DNA from: Acrocarpospora phusangensis
GTDB lineage: Bacteria; Actinomycetota; Actinomycetes; Streptosporangiales; Streptosporangiaceae
Direction: 5' to 3'
NCBI RefSeq assembly: GCF_016862995.1
Contig: NZ_BOOA01000007.1
Span: forward strand, 1 to 64,000
Length of the DNA: 64,000 nt
The translations under genes were made by a program, and so were the position numbers. This document shows positions 1-8,675 of the stretch, piece by piece; the stretch's first letter is position 1; each line of letters opens with the position of its first letter. A model generated the notes under the pieces. It did not search any database, was not told where the DNA came from, and saw nothing but the letters and a program-made list of their open reading frames with translations.

Positions 1-1246
1 GATCGCTCGGCGGCTCCTGGCCGGTACGGCGGCATTCGGCCGCGATTCGCGCGGGAATGTCCCCCGGCGGGAGAAATATCGGCGTATCGGGGTCGACAAT
101 GGCGGCGAACGGCTGGGCTTGCTCGGCGGCGGCGAGCAGCGGGCCCAGCGCCGGGTCGCCCCATGCGCGCAGGGATTCTTGGAGCAGCCACAACCCCATG
201 ACGTTCCGCAGGTACCGGACCGTGCCGTCGATCCCGGCCTCGTTCGTGAACCCGGCCTCCCGGCTCTCCGCCGTCAGCACGGGCGCTGACAGTTCCACCC
301 CCGCCAGCGACCAGGTACCGCAGGAGATATACGCGAAATCCGGATTCGCGGCCGGCACCGCGGCCACGGCGGACGCGGTGTCGTGCGAGGCCACCGCAGC
401 CACCCTGCCCGCCCAGCCGATCTCCTCAGCCACATCGGCCGTCAGCTTGCCGGACCAATCGGTCAGCGTGGAGGCCGCCGACGTGCCCGCCCAGCCGATC
501 TCCGTGCCCGTTCCAGCCGGACCACCGGGTGCGCGCAGAGGCGGAACCGGACCGCCTGGTACACGCAGAGGGGAAAAAGGAACGCCTGCAGCAGGCGGAG
601 GGGGAACCGGACCGCCTGGTGCAGGCGGAGGCGGAACTGGACCGCCCGCTGCGCGCAGCGGGGGAAAGAGCCTGGCGGGCAGTCCGAGCCGCTCGATGAG
701 CGGGTATGCCCAGGTCTGGGTTCTGACGTCCAGAAGCCCGGTGGTGGAGGCGTTGGTGAGTTCGGCCCCGATCTCCCCGGTGAGCCAGTACGTGAGCAGG
801 TCGGGGATGAGAAGCATCGTCTCCGCGTCCTCCAGCCGCCGCTCCGACAGCAACTGGTAGACGGTGTTGAACGGCAGAAACTGCAATCCTGAAATGTCGT
901 ACATGTCGGCGGGGGAGACCCTGGCGAGGGTCCGGTCCATGACGCCGTCCGTCCGCGCGTCCCGGTAGTGCACCGGGTTGCCGATCAGAGAGCCACGAGC
1001 GTCGATCAGGCCGTAGTCGATGGCCCAGGAGTCGATGCCGATGGACGCGGCGGGGCCGGCGGCGCGCAGGCCGTACAGGATCTCGCGGTAGAGGCCGAGG
1101 ATGTCCCAGTGCAGGGTGCCGCGCACGCGGACCGGGCCGTTCGGGAAACGGTGGGCCTCGGTCAGGGTCAGGCCGCCGCCGCTCAGCTCCCCGGTCATGA
1201 CGCGCCCGCTGGACGCACCCAGGTCGATGGCCGCGAACCTGCTCAC
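1..1246 (-). CDS. rhaB: rhamnulokinase (FGGY family), 3' end outside window
   Basis: Phosphorylates L-rhamnulose to L-rhamnulose 1-phosphate in the cytoplasm. The N-terminus reads VSRFAAIDLGASSGRVM, the phosphate-binding loop of FGGY kinases. Later come GIDSWAIDYGL, a LLIPDLLTYWLTGE segment and SHDTASAV, and then YISCGTWSLAG, all typical of RhaB. The GTG start at 1246 overlaps the stop of the upstream lacI-type gene (GTGA), so the two are one operon divergent from the rhamnose importer. The frame is open to the window edge, about 415 codons. Oddity: between LFPPLR and SHDTAS there is a proline/glycine-rich insertion built from five 30-bp units plus a duplicated EIGWAG segment. The frame is kept, but whether the kinase still folds is unknown. 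Confidence 0.9.
   Translation of the reverse strand, partial: MSRFAAIDLGASSGRVMTGELSGGGLTLTEAHRFPNGPVRVRGTLHWDILGLYREILYGLRAAGPAASIGIDSWAIDYGLIDARGSLIGNPVHYRDARTDGVMDRTLARVSPADMYDISGLQFLPFNTVYQLLSERRLEDAETMLLIPDLLTYWLTGEIGAELTNASTTGLLDVRTQTWAYPLIERLGLPARLFPPLRAAGGPVPPPPAPGGPVPPPPAAGVPFSPLRVPGGPVPPLRAPGGPAGTGTEIGWAGTSAASTLTDWSGKLTADVAEEIGWAGRVAAVASHDTASAVAAVPAANPDFAYISCGTWSLAGVELSAPVLTAESREAGFTNEAGIDGTVRYLRNVMGLWLLQESLRAWGDPALGPLLAAAEQAQPFAAIVDPDTPIFLPPGDIPARIAAECRRTGQEPPSD
519..668. repeat. five tandem 30-bp units inside rhaB
   Basis: Five head-to-tail 30-bp copies (519, 549, 579, 609, 639) each begin GGAMCGCC or similar and encode ten residues of GGPVPPPPAP type on the minus strand. Beside them a 20-bp perfect direct repeat at 406-425 and 484-503, spaced 78 bp, duplicates the EIGWAG-coding stretch. 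Both periods are multiples of three, so rhaB stays open. Confidence 0.85.
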
Positions 1247-2235
1247 CGGGTGGACTCCCGGATCACCAGCTCGGGCTGGAACATGATCTGCTGATGGGCG
1301 TGCGTGTCGGGGTGGTCGCATTCGTCCAGAAGTAATTCGGTGGCCACCCGGCCCAGCTGGTGCGTCGGCTGGCGGATCGAGCTCAGCGACACCGCGGAGG
1401 CCGCCGCGAAGTCGATGTCGTCGTAGCCGATCAGCGCCACGTCGTCCGGCACCCGGACGCCCGCGTGCGTCAGCCCGCGCAGCATGCCCAACGCGAGTAA
1501 ATCGTTCGCGCAGAAGATCGCGTCCGGCAGGTCGCCCTCGGCGATCATCTTGGCCGCCGCCTGCTGGCCGGCCCTGGGCGTCATCGCGGCCATCTCGATC
1601 ACCCGCAGCGGCGCCCCGCCCAGCGCGCGCTCGGCGCCCACCCGGCGGTCGATGCACTGGCGGATGGTGAGCGGCCCCGTGACGTACGCGATGGACTCCG
1701 CGCCGCCGGAGAGCAGGTGGCTGACGGCCGTCGTGCCGCCCACGATGTCGTTGACCGCGACTGAGCACTGGTCGGCGCGGTGCGCGGGATGGTCCACCAG
1801 GACCACGCGGATGCCCCGGTCGCGCAGCCGGTCCAGCCGGGTCGGGTCCTCGTCCGACGGGGTGATCAGCACGCCGCGGACCCGCTGCTCGGCCAGGACG
1901 AGCAGGTTGCGCTCCTCCTTCGTCCGGGACCCCGCGGAGTTGCTGAGGATCACCGCGTACCCGAGTTCGCTGGCGACCTCCTCGACCCCGGCCGTGACGT
2001 CGGTGAAGAAGGGGTTGCCGATGTCGATCACGGACAGCCCGATGGTCTTGCTGTGCCCGGCCCGCAGGGTCGAGGCGGAGCCGTGCCGGACGAAGCCGAG
2101 TTCCCGCACCGCCTCCTCGACCTTGGCCCGGGTCGCCGCGGACACCTTCTCCGGCCGGTTGAGCACGTTCGACACCGTGCCGGGTGACACGCCTGCGCGC
2201 TCGGCGACGTCCCTGATGCCCACGGGGCTATGCAT
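1243..2235 (-). CDS. LacI-family transcriptional repressor, probable rhamnose regulator
   Basis: DNA-binding regulator of 330 residues. Residues 7-55 form the LacI helix-turn-helix and hinge (IRDVAERAGVSPGTVSNVLN), followed by a periplasmic-binding-protein-like effector domain with the usual IGLSVIDIGNPFF and IGYDDIDFAAA segments. The gene sits between rhaB, with which it overlaps by four bases, and the divergent importer operon, so it probably represses both arms. An AAACGTTT core in the divergent promoter is the expected site type for this family. The effector, rhamnose or a pathway intermediate, is inferred from context only. Confidence 0.88.
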   Translation of the reverse strand: MHSPVGIRDVAERAGVSPGTVSNVLNRPEKVSAATRAKVEEAVRELGFVRHGSASTLRAGHSKTIGLSVIDIGNPFFTDVTAGVEEVASELGYAVILSNSAGSRTKEERNLLVLAEQRVRGVLITPSDEDPTRLDRLRDRGIRVVLVDHPAHRADQCSVAVNDIVGGTTAVSHLLSGGAESIAYVTGPLTIRQCIDRRVGAERALGGAPLRVIEMAAMTPRAGQQAAAKMIAEGDLPDAIFCANDLLALGMLRGLTHAGVRVPDDVALIGYDDIDFAAASAVSLSSIRQPTHQLGRVATELLLDECDHPDTHAHQQIMFQPELVIRESTR

Positions 2236-2326
2236 AAGGCTTGATTAAAACGTAACAACCGTGGTTCCGGCAAGAAGACCCCATGGTGGGGTGCATGCCA
2301 ACGAGAAATCGCACCTTAACCAGCTA

Positions 2327-2380
2327 TTGACGGTCCAGAAACACTGACCTACTCTCCTCCACAACTTTGAAACGTTTTTC
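2327..2380 (+). promoter_or_regulatory. sigma-70-type promoter with LacI-type operator for the rhamnose importer operon
   Basis: TTGACG (2327-2332) and TACTCT (2350-2355) are separated by exactly 17 bp. The perfect palindrome AAACGTTT (2370-2377) lies just after the expected start of transcription, where a LacI-type repressor would block it. A weaker half-site (AAAACGTAA, about 2247-2255) lies near the divergent regulator start. Confidence 0.65.
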
Positions 2381-2396
2381 TAAGTCAGGAGGGGGC

Positions 2397-3908
2397 ATGG
2401 CCGACACGCCGCCCGTACTGGCGCTCCGAGGGGTCAGCAAGTCCTTCGGCGCGGTACGCGCGCTGCGCGAGGTCTCCCTGGAGCTGGCCGCCGGGGAGGC
2501 GCACGCGCTGGCGGGGGAGAACGGCGCGGGCAAGTCCACCTTGGTCAAGATACTCTCCGGGGTGCACCGGCCGGACGCGGGCCAGATCCTGCTCGACGGC
2601 GAGCCGGTGGAGTTCCACGGCCCCGCCGACGCGCAGGCCGCCGGAGTCGCGGTGATCTACCAGGAGCCGACGCTTTTCCCCGACCTATCGGTGGCCGAGA
2701 ACATCTTCATGGGCAGCCAGCCGCGCGGCACGCTCGGCAGGATCGACCGGCGGGCCATGCGCGCCCAGGCCGTCGCCCTGTTCGACCGGCTCGGCGTCCC
2801 GCTCGACCCCGACCGGCCCGCGCGCGGCCTGTCCATCGCCGACCAGCAGCTGGTCGAGATCGCCAAGGCCCTGTCCCGGGCCGCCCGCGTGCTGATCATG
2901 GACGAGCCGACCGCCGCCCTGTCCGGCAACGAGGTGGCCCGCCTGTTCGGGGTCGCCCGCTCGCTCCGCGAGCAGGGCTGCGCCATCCTGTTCATCTCGC
3001 ACCGGCTCGACGAGATCTTCGACCTCTGCAGGCGGGTGACCACCCTCCGGGACGGCGGGTACGTCGCGAGCGACCTCATCTCCGCCATCACCCCCGACGA
3101 CCTGGTCCGCCGCATGGTCGGCCGGGACCTCGACGCGCTGTTCCCCAAACAGGACGCCGCCTTCGGCGAGGTGGCCCTCCAGGTACGGCGGCTGACCCGC
3201 GAGGGCGTCTTCACCGACGTCTCCTTCGAGGTCAGGCGCGGCGAGATCGTCGCCCTGGCCGGCCTGGTCGGCGCGGGCCGCAGCGAGGTCGCCCGCGCCG
3301 TCTTCGGCGTCGACCGCTGGGACGCCGGCTCGGTCGAGGTCGCCGGACGCCGCCTGAAGCCCGGCAGCCCGTCCGCCGCCATGGACCTCGGCCTGGCCCT
3401 GGTCCCCGAGGACCGGCGGCAGCAGGGCCTCGTCATGGAGTTGTCCATCGAGCGCAACATCGCCCTGGCCGGCCTCGGCGAGGTCCGGCGCGGGCCGCTC
3501 ATCTCCCGCGTCGCCGAACGGGTGCGCGCCGCCGACTGGGCGCAGCGGCTCCAGCTCAAGCACCGCAGCCTCTCCGACGCGGTGGACGTGCTCTCCGGGG
3601 GCAACCAGCAGAAGGTCGTACTGGCGAAGTGGCTGGCCAGGAAGCCGGCCGTACTGATCGTGGACGAGCCCACGCGGGGGATCGACGTCGGAACGAAGGC
3701 CGAGGTGCACCGCCTGCTGTCCGAGCTGGCCGTCGGCGGCATCGCGGTGCTGATGATCTCCTCCGAGCTGCCGGAGGTGCTCGGCATGGCCGACCGGGTG
3801 CTGGTCATGCACGAAGGCCGGCTGGTCGCGGAGATCCCCCGCGAGGACGCGACGGAGGAGACGGTCATGGCGGCGGCGACCGGCAGGCCGGCAGGAGGAG
3901 GGGCGTGA
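2397..3908 (+). CDS. rhaT: rhamnose ABC transporter ATP-binding protein, two ATPase domains
   Basis: Cytoplasmic ATPase of a CUT2-type sugar importer, about 503 residues. Domain 1 has Walker [10 protein letters not shown], a signature region [15 protein letters not shown] and Walker [12 protein letters not shown]. Domain 2 has the degenerate Walker [10 protein letters not shown] typical of the family, signature [15 protein letters not shown] and [11 protein letters not shown]. The ATG at 2397 is preferred because AGGAGGGGG lies just upstream; an earlier in-frame ATG at 2367 would put the start inside the operator. The stop overlaps the next GTG (GTGA). Rhamnose is assigned from the linked catabolic genes. 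Confidence 0.92.
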   Translation: MADTPPVLALRGVSKSFGAVRALREVSLELAAGEAHALAGENGAGKSTLVKILSGVHRPDAGQILLDGEPVEFHGPADAQAAGVAVIYQEPTLFPDLSVAENIFMGSQPRGTLGRIDRRAMRAQAVALFDRLGVPLDPDRPARGLSIADQQLVEIAKALSRAARVLIMDEPTAALSGNEVARLFGVARSLREQGCAILFISHRLDEIFDLCRRVTTLRDGGYVASDLISAITPDDLVRRMVGRDLDALFPKQDAAFGEVALQVRRLTREGVFTDVSFEVRRGEIVALAGLVGAGRSEVARAVFGVDRWDAGSVEVAGRRLKPGSPSAAMDLGLALVPEDRRQQGLVMELSIERNIALAGLGEVRRGPLISRVAERVRAADWAQRLQLKHRSLSDAVDVLSGGNQQKVVLAKWLARKPAVLIVDEPTRGIDVGTKAEVHRLLSELAVGGIAVLMISSELPEVLGMADRVLVMHEGRLVAEIPREDATEETVMAAATGRPAGGGA

Positions 3909-4945
3909 CCACCACCGCGAATCGACCGGAGGTCTCGCTCCGGACCGGCGGCCGCGGGCTCGTCGACCGGGTGGGCCGGGTGCGGGAACTGGGCATCGTG
4001 GCCGCGCTGGCCGTGCTGTTCGGGATCACCGGAGCCGTCAACCCCGAGTTCCTCAGCCTGGACAGCCTGCGCGACATCCTGCTCAACTCCGCGATCATCG
4101 CCACGCTGGCCGTCGGCCAGACCCTCGTCGTGATCACCAGGAACGTGGACCTGTCGGTCAGCTCGGTGGTCGGCCTGTCCGCGTTCGGCGGCGCGCTGAT
4201 CCTCGCCGACCAGCCCGGGGTGCCGATCGCCGTCGTGGTCGCCGGATGCGTGCTGCTCGGCGCGCTCTGCGGCGCCCTCAACGGCCTGCTCGTCGGGGCC
4301 GCCGGCGTCCCCGCCCTGGTCGCCACCCTCGGCACCCTGTACGCCTTCCGCGGCATCGACTACGCCTGGGCCGGCGGACGCCAGGTCAACGCGGCGGACA
4401 TGCCCGAATCCTTCCTCTCCCTCGGCTCCGGATCGCTCCTCGGGATCCCGCTGCTCGTGCTGGCCGCGGTCGTGGTGCTGCTGGCCGTCGGATGGATGCT
4501 GCGCAATCTCCGCTCCGGCCGCGAGCTGTACGCGATCGGGTCCAACCCGGCGGCGGCCGTCCTGGCCGGAATTCCGGTGCGGAAGCGCGTGATCACCGCC
4601 TTCGTCGCGAGCGGGGCGCTGGCCGGGCTCGCCGGAGCCATGTGGGCGGCCAGGTTCGGCACGGTCGACGCGGCCGCCGCCACCGGCAAGGAACTCGACG
4701 TCATCGCCGCCGTCGTGGTCGGCGGCGTGGCCATCTTCGGCGGCAGCGGCACGGTCTACGGCGCGGCCCTCGGCGCGCTGCTGCTCACCGGGATCAGCAG
4801 CGCCTTGGCCGTCCTGCGGGTGGACGCGCTCGCCCAGACCGCCATCAACGGCGCGCTCATCATCGCCGCCATCGTTCTGGACCGGCTGCTCGCGCTGCGC
4901 GTCGCCGCGGCACTGCGCCGAAGGAGGTACCGCGATGCCCGCTGA
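3905..4945 (+). CDS. rhaP: rhamnose ABC transporter permease 1
   Basis: BPD_transp_2-family inner-membrane permease of 346 residues with about eight to ten hydrophobic segments, including [19 protein letters not shown] and the family motif [19 protein letters not shown] conserved loop [15 protein letters not shown] is near the C-terminus. The GTG at 3905 overlaps the ATPase stop by four bases, which selects it over upstream in-frame codons lying inside rhaT. The C-terminus overlaps the second permease start by 11 bases, so the two are translationally coupled and probably form a heterodimeric pore. Confidence 0.9.
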   Translation: MTTTANRPEVSLRTGGRGLVDRVGRVRELGIVAALAVLFGITGAVNPEFLSLDSLRDILLNSAIIATLAVGQTLVVITRNVDLSVSSVVGLSAFGGALILADQPGVPIAVVVAGCVLLGALCGALNGLLVGAAGVPALVATLGTLYAFRGIDYAWAGGRQVNAADMPESFLSLGSGSLLGIPLLVLAAVVVLLAVGWMLRNLRSGRELYAIGSNPAAAVLAGIPVRKRVITAFVASGALAGLAGAMWAARFGTVDAAAATGKELDVIAAVVVGGVAIFGGSGTVYGAALGALLLTGISSALAVLRVDALAQTAINGALIIAAIVLDRLLALRVAAALRRRRYRDAR

Positions 4946-5930
4946 CGCTTCGCGCCCCGGGACAGGCCTGTTCCACCGCTGGGAGGGCCTGATCCTCATC
5001 CTGCTCGTCGCGGTGACGACCTGGGCCTCGCTCGGCGTGGACGGCTTCGCCAACAGCTCCAACGTCTCCTTCCTGCTGCTGGACGTGACCGAGATCGCGT
5101 TGATGGCGCTGACCATGACGCTGGTCATCGTGGCCGCCGAGATCGACCTGTCGGTGGCCTCCACGCTCGGCCTGTCCTGCGCGGTTCTCGGCTGGCTCTG
5201 GAACGCCGGGCTGCCGATCGAGGCGATCATGCCGATCTGCCTGGTCGCGGGGGCGCTGTGCGGGGCGCTCAACGGCTACCTGGTGACCAGGCTGGGGCTG
5301 CCGTCCCTGGCCGTCACCATCGGCACCTTCGCCCTCTACCGCGGCCTCGCGTACGTGATCCTCGGCGACCAGGCCGTGGCCGACCTCCCGCCCGCGTACA
5401 CCGGCCTGGCCTCCGCCACCCTCGGTCCCATCCCGGTGATGACGCTGCTGGTCGCCCTGCTGGCCGCCGGGTTCACGGCGATCCTGCACTTCACCTCGCT
5501 CGGCCGGGCCATCGTCGCGCTCGGCTCCAACGAGGAGGCCGCGTTCTTCTCCGGAATCCGGGTCAAACGCATCCGTTTCTGGCTGTTCGTGGCCTCCGGC
5601 GCGATGGCCGCCCTCGCCTCCCTGATCTTCACATTCCGGTACGCCTCCGCCCGCGCCGACAACGGCTCGGGCCTGGAACTGGCCGTGATCGCGGCCGTCC
5701 TGCTCGGCGGCGTGTCCATCTTCGGAGGGCGCGGCACCCTCCCCGGGGTGCTGATGGCGGTCCTGCTGCTCGGCGTCGTGCGCAACGCGCTCATCCTCGC
5801 CGACGTGGCCAACGAAGTCCTCAATTTCGTGACGGGCCTGCTGCTCGTCGCGTCTGTGCTGGCGCCGAATCTCGGGGCGGTCTGGCGGCGGCGTTCCTCT
5901 CCACCACTCGAAGGGAAATCGGCATCATGA
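4935..5930 (+). CDS. rhaQ: rhamnose ABC transporter permease 2
   Basis: Second BPD_transp_2 permease of 331 residues, paralogous to the preceding one, with VIVAAEIDLSVASTLGLSC and VLLGGVSIFGGRGTLPG matching the family motifs. The ATG at 4935 follows AAGGAGG inside the end of the first permease gene. The C-terminus overlaps the start of the binding-protein gene (ATGA at 5927). With the ATPase and lipoprotein it completes the importer. Confidence 0.9.
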   Translation: MPADASRPGTGLFHRWEGLILILLVAVTTWASLGVDGFANSSNVSFLLLDVTEIALMALTMTLVIVAAEIDLSVASTLGLSCAVLGWLWNAGLPIEAIMPICLVAGALCGALNGYLVTRLGLPSLAVTIGTFALYRGLAYVILGDQAVADLPPAYTGLASATLGPIPVMTLLVALLAAGFTAILHFTSLGRAIVALGSNEEAAFFSGIRVKRIRFWLFVASGAMAALASLIFTFRYASARADNGSGLELAVIAAVLLGGVSIFGGRGTLPGVLMAVLLLGVVRNALILADVANEVLNFVTGLLLVASVLAPNLGAVWRRRSSPPLEGKSAS

Positions 5931-7009
5931 CTACGCGTACGGTGTGGCGTCCCATGGCGCTCGTAGCCGGTCTAGCCCTGCTCGCCACCGCCTGCGGCGG
6001 AACCACCAGGGAGGACGTGGCCCAGCAGGCGTCCGCCTCGGCCGCCGCGCCCGCCTCTTCGGCCGCCGCCGACCCGAATGCTCCCATCAAACCGGGATTG
6101 AAGATCGCTTTCCTGCCCAAGCAGGTCAACAACCCGTATTTCACCATCGCCAACGGCGGCGGCATCGACGCCGCCAAGGAGTTCGGCGGCGAGGGCAAGG
6201 AAGTCGGCCCGTCCGAGGCCAGCGCCTCCTCCCAGGTCTCCTACATCAACACCCTGATCCAGCAGAAACAGGACGCCATCGTCATCTCCGCCAACGACCC
6301 CAACGCCGTCGTACCCGCCCTCAAGCAGGCCAGGGACGCCGGGATCAAGGTCGTCAGCTACGACTCCGACACCGCGCCGGAAGGCCGCGACCTGTTCGTC
6401 AACCAGGCCAGCGCCGAGGACCTCGGCCGCACCGAGGTCCAGCTGCTCGCCGAGCAGATCGGCCACAAGGGCAAGATCGCCATCCTGTCGGCGACCCCGA
6501 ACGCGACCAACCAGAACACCTGGATCGAGTTCATGAAGGACGAGCTCACCAAGCCCGAGTACAAGGACATGGAGCTGGTCAAGGTCGCCTACGGCAACGA
6601 CGAGGACCAGAAGTCCTTCACCGAGACGCAGGGCCTGCTCCGCGCCTACCCCGACCTGGCCGGCATCATCTCCCCGACCACCGTCGGCATCGCCGCCGCC
6701 GCGCGCTACCTGTCCGACTCCAAGTACCGCGGCAAGGTCAAGCTGACCGGCCTCGGCACGCCCAACCAGCTGCGCAAGTTCGTCAAGGACGGCACCATCG
6801 ACGGCTTCGAGCTGTGGAGCCCCGGCGACCTCGGCTACCTCGCCTCGTACGCGGCCGCCGCGCTCGCGTCCGGGCAGATCAGCGGCGCCGAGGGCGAGAA
6901 GTTCAAGGCCGGGAAGCTCGGCGAGTACACGATCGGCGCCGGCGGCGAGATCCTGCTCGGCAAGCCCACGGTGTTCACCAAGGACAACATCGACGACTTC
7001 GACTTCTGA
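5927..7009 (+). CDS. rhaS: rhamnose ABC transporter substrate-binding lipoprotein
   Basis: Periplasmic-binding-protein (Peripla_BP_4) lipoprotein of 360 residues. A signal sequence ends in LLATAC, whose cysteine near residue 22 would be lipid-modified, followed by an Ala/Ser linker. The mature domain begins LKIAFLPKQVNNPYF and includes DAIVISANDPNAV and VVSYDSDT, the sugar-contact regions of this family. The ATG at 5927 overlaps the permease stop. Its position between the transport genes and rhaM/rhaI supports rhamnose as ligand. Thick-walled bacteria tether such proteins to the outer face of the membrane. Confidence 0.9.
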   Translation: MTTRTVWRPMALVAGLALLATACGGTTREDVAQQASASAAAPASSAAADPNAPIKPGLKIAFLPKQVNNPYFTIANGGGIDAAKEFGGEGKEVGPSEASASSQVSYINTLIQQKQDAIVISANDPNAVVPALKQARDAGIKVVSYDSDTAPEGRDLFVNQASAEDLGRTEVQLLAEQIGHKGKIAILSATPNATNQNTWIEFMKDELTKPEYKDMELVKVAYGNDEDQKSFTETQGLLRAYPDLAGIISPTTVGIAAAARYLSDSKYRGKVKLTGLGTPNQLRKFVKDGTIDGFELWSPGDLGYLASYAAAALASGQISGAEGEKFKAGKLGEYTIGAGGEILLGKPTVFTKDNIDDFDF

Positions 7010-7056
7010 CGCGTTTCTGAAGTTTCGCGCTGGTTGCTCAGGCACCTGGAGGACCC

Positions 7057-7374
7057 ATGGAACGCGTCTGCTTCCTGCTGAAAGTACGGCCTGAGCGGCT
7101 GGCCGAATACCGCGAGCGCCACGCGGCCGTGTGGCCCGGCATGCTCGACGCGCTCCGCGCGACCGGGTGGCGCAACTATTCGCTCTTCCTCCGCGAGGAC
7201 GGCCTGCTGGTGGGCTACCTGGAGACCGACGACTTCGCGGGGGCCCGCGCGGGGATGGCGGCCACCGAGGTCAACGCCCGCTGGCAGGCCGAGATGGCGC
7301 CGTTCTTCGAGTCACTCGACGGGCGGCCCGACGAGGGCATGCGACCACTGACCGAGGTGTTCCACCTTGACTGA
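7057..7374 (+). CDS. rhaM: L-rhamnose mutarotase
   Basis: Small 105-residue protein of the RhaM/RhaU family that interconverts alpha and beta anomers of L-rhamnose before isomerisation. Family features are RVCFLLKVRPERLAEYRERH at the start, the central NYSLFLREDGLLVGYLE and W residues in the middle. GGAGG lies before the ATG. The isomerase gene begins inside its last codons, so the two are coupled. Confidence 0.92.
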   Translation: MERVCFLLKVRPERLAEYRERHAAVWPGMLDALRATGWRNYSLFLREDGLLVGYLETDDFAGARAGMAATEVNARWQAEMAPFFESLDGRPDEGMRPLTEVFHLD

Positions 7375-8536
7375 ATCGGGGACGACTGTGGATATCAAGG
7401 CTCTCCTGCGAGCGCAGCACATCGAGACGCCGTCCTGGGCGTACGGGAACTCGGGCACGCGGTTCAAGGTGTTCGCCCAGCAGGGAGTGCCGCGCGATCC
7501 GTACGAGAAGATCGCCGACGCCGCGCAGGTGCACCTGTTCACGGGCGTCGCCCCCACGGTCGCGCTGCACATCCCGTGGGACCGCGTCGACGACTACGCC
7601 GACCTGGCCCGGCACGCCCGCGAGGCCGGCGTGGGCATCGGCGCGATCAACTCCAACGTCTTCCAGGACGACGACTACATGCTCGGCAGCGTCACCCACC
7701 CCGACGCCCGGGTCCGCCGCAAAGCCATCGGCCACCTGCTCGAGTGTGTGGACATCATGGACGAGACCGGCTCCGACACGCTCAAGCTCTGGTTCTCCGA
7801 CGGCATCAACTACCCCGGCCAGGACGACATCCGCGCCCGCCAGGACCGCCTGGCCGAAGCCCTCGACGAGGTCTACGCCCGGCTGGGGCCGTCCCAGCGG
7901 TTCCTGCTCGAGTACAAGCTCTTCGAACCGGCCTTCTACGCCACCGACGTGCCCGACTGGGGCACCGCCTACGCGCACTGCCTGCGTCTCGGCCCGAAGG
8001 CGCAGGTCGTGGTGGACACCGGCCACCACGCGCCCGGCACCAACATCGAGTTCATCGTGGCCTTCCTGCTCCGCGAGGGGAAGCTCGGCGGATTCGACTT
8101 CAACTCGCGCTTCTACGCCGACGACGACCTGATGGTGGGCGCCGCCGACCCCTTCCAGCTCTTCCGCATCATGTACGAGGTGGTGCGCGGCGGCGGTTAC
8201 AGCGCCGACGTGGCTTTCATGCTCGACCAGTGCCACAACATCGAACCCAAGATCCCCGGCCAGATCCGCTCGGTCATGAACGTCCAGGAGGCGACCGCCA
8301 AGGCTCTCCTGGTCGATCGCGCCGCGCTCGCCGCGGCCCAGTCCGCCGGGGACGTCCTGGGCGCGAACGCCGTGCTCATGGACGCGTACAACACCGACGT
8401 CCGCCCGCTCCTGGCCGAACTCCGGGAGGAGATGTCGCTCCACCCCGATCCGATGGGCGCGTACGCGGCGTCCGGGTACGGCGCGAAGATCGTCGCGGAG
8501 CGGGTGGGCGGCGCCCAGGCGGGCTGGGGGGCCTGA
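7367..8536 (+). CDS. rhaI: L-rhamnose isomerase
   Basis: Xylose-isomerase-like TIM-barrel enzyme of 389 residues converting L-rhamnose to L-rhamnulose. Recognisable segments are IETPSWAYGNSGTRFKVF, GAINSNVFQDDDY, LEYKLFEPAFY, VVDTGHHAPGTNIEF and LDQCHN, which supply the metal and substrate ligands. It ends in QAGWGA, as usual for actinobacterial members. The TTG at 7367 has GAGG nine bases upstream and overlaps rhaM; a GTG at 7388 with GGGGA upstream is a credible alternative start. Confidence 0.9.
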   Translation: MTESGTTVDIKALLRAQHIETPSWAYGNSGTRFKVFAQQGVPRDPYEKIADAAQVHLFTGVAPTVALHIPWDRVDDYADLARHAREAGVGIGAINSNVFQDDDYMLGSVTHPDARVRRKAIGHLLECVDIMDETGSDTLKLWFSDGINYPGQDDIRARQDRLAEALDEVYARLGPSQRFLLEYKLFEPAFYATDVPDWGTAYAHCLRLGPKAQVVVDTGHHAPGTNIEFIVAFLLREGKLGGFDFNSRFYADDDLMVGAADPFQLFRIMYEVVRGGGYSADVAFMLDQCHNIEPKIPGQIRSVMNVQEATAKALLVDRAALAAAQSAGDVLGANAVLMDAYNTDVRPLLAELREEMSLHPDPMGAYAASGYGAKIVAERVGGAQAGWGA

Positions 8537-8546
8537 GTCCTCGCGC

Positions 8547-8579
8547 CCGGATGAGTGGTCGTCGGTGCCGCTCATCCGG
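8547..8579 (+). promoter_or_regulatory. intra-operon stem-loop between rhaI and rhaD
   Basis: CCGGATGAG (8547-8555) and CTCATCCGG (8571-8579) form a perfect 9-bp stem with a 15-base loop. No T-run follows, so it looks like an RNA-stability or processing hairpin rather than a terminator. It lies in the only sizeable gap (139 bp) of this operon. Confidence 0.5.
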
Positions 8580-8675
8580 CCGCGACCCAGGGGGAATCGA
8601 TCATGGATCAGGATCGCCCGCCGGGTGTTCTGACGCGCGCGGCGTCTTCGTTTGATGGTCATTTGAGGAGATGTG

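Noticed and set aside
2657-5272. A long minus-strand open frame across the rhamnose importer
   Set aside because: It runs antisense to clear ABC transporter genes and is Ser/Arg-rich without recognisable motifs.
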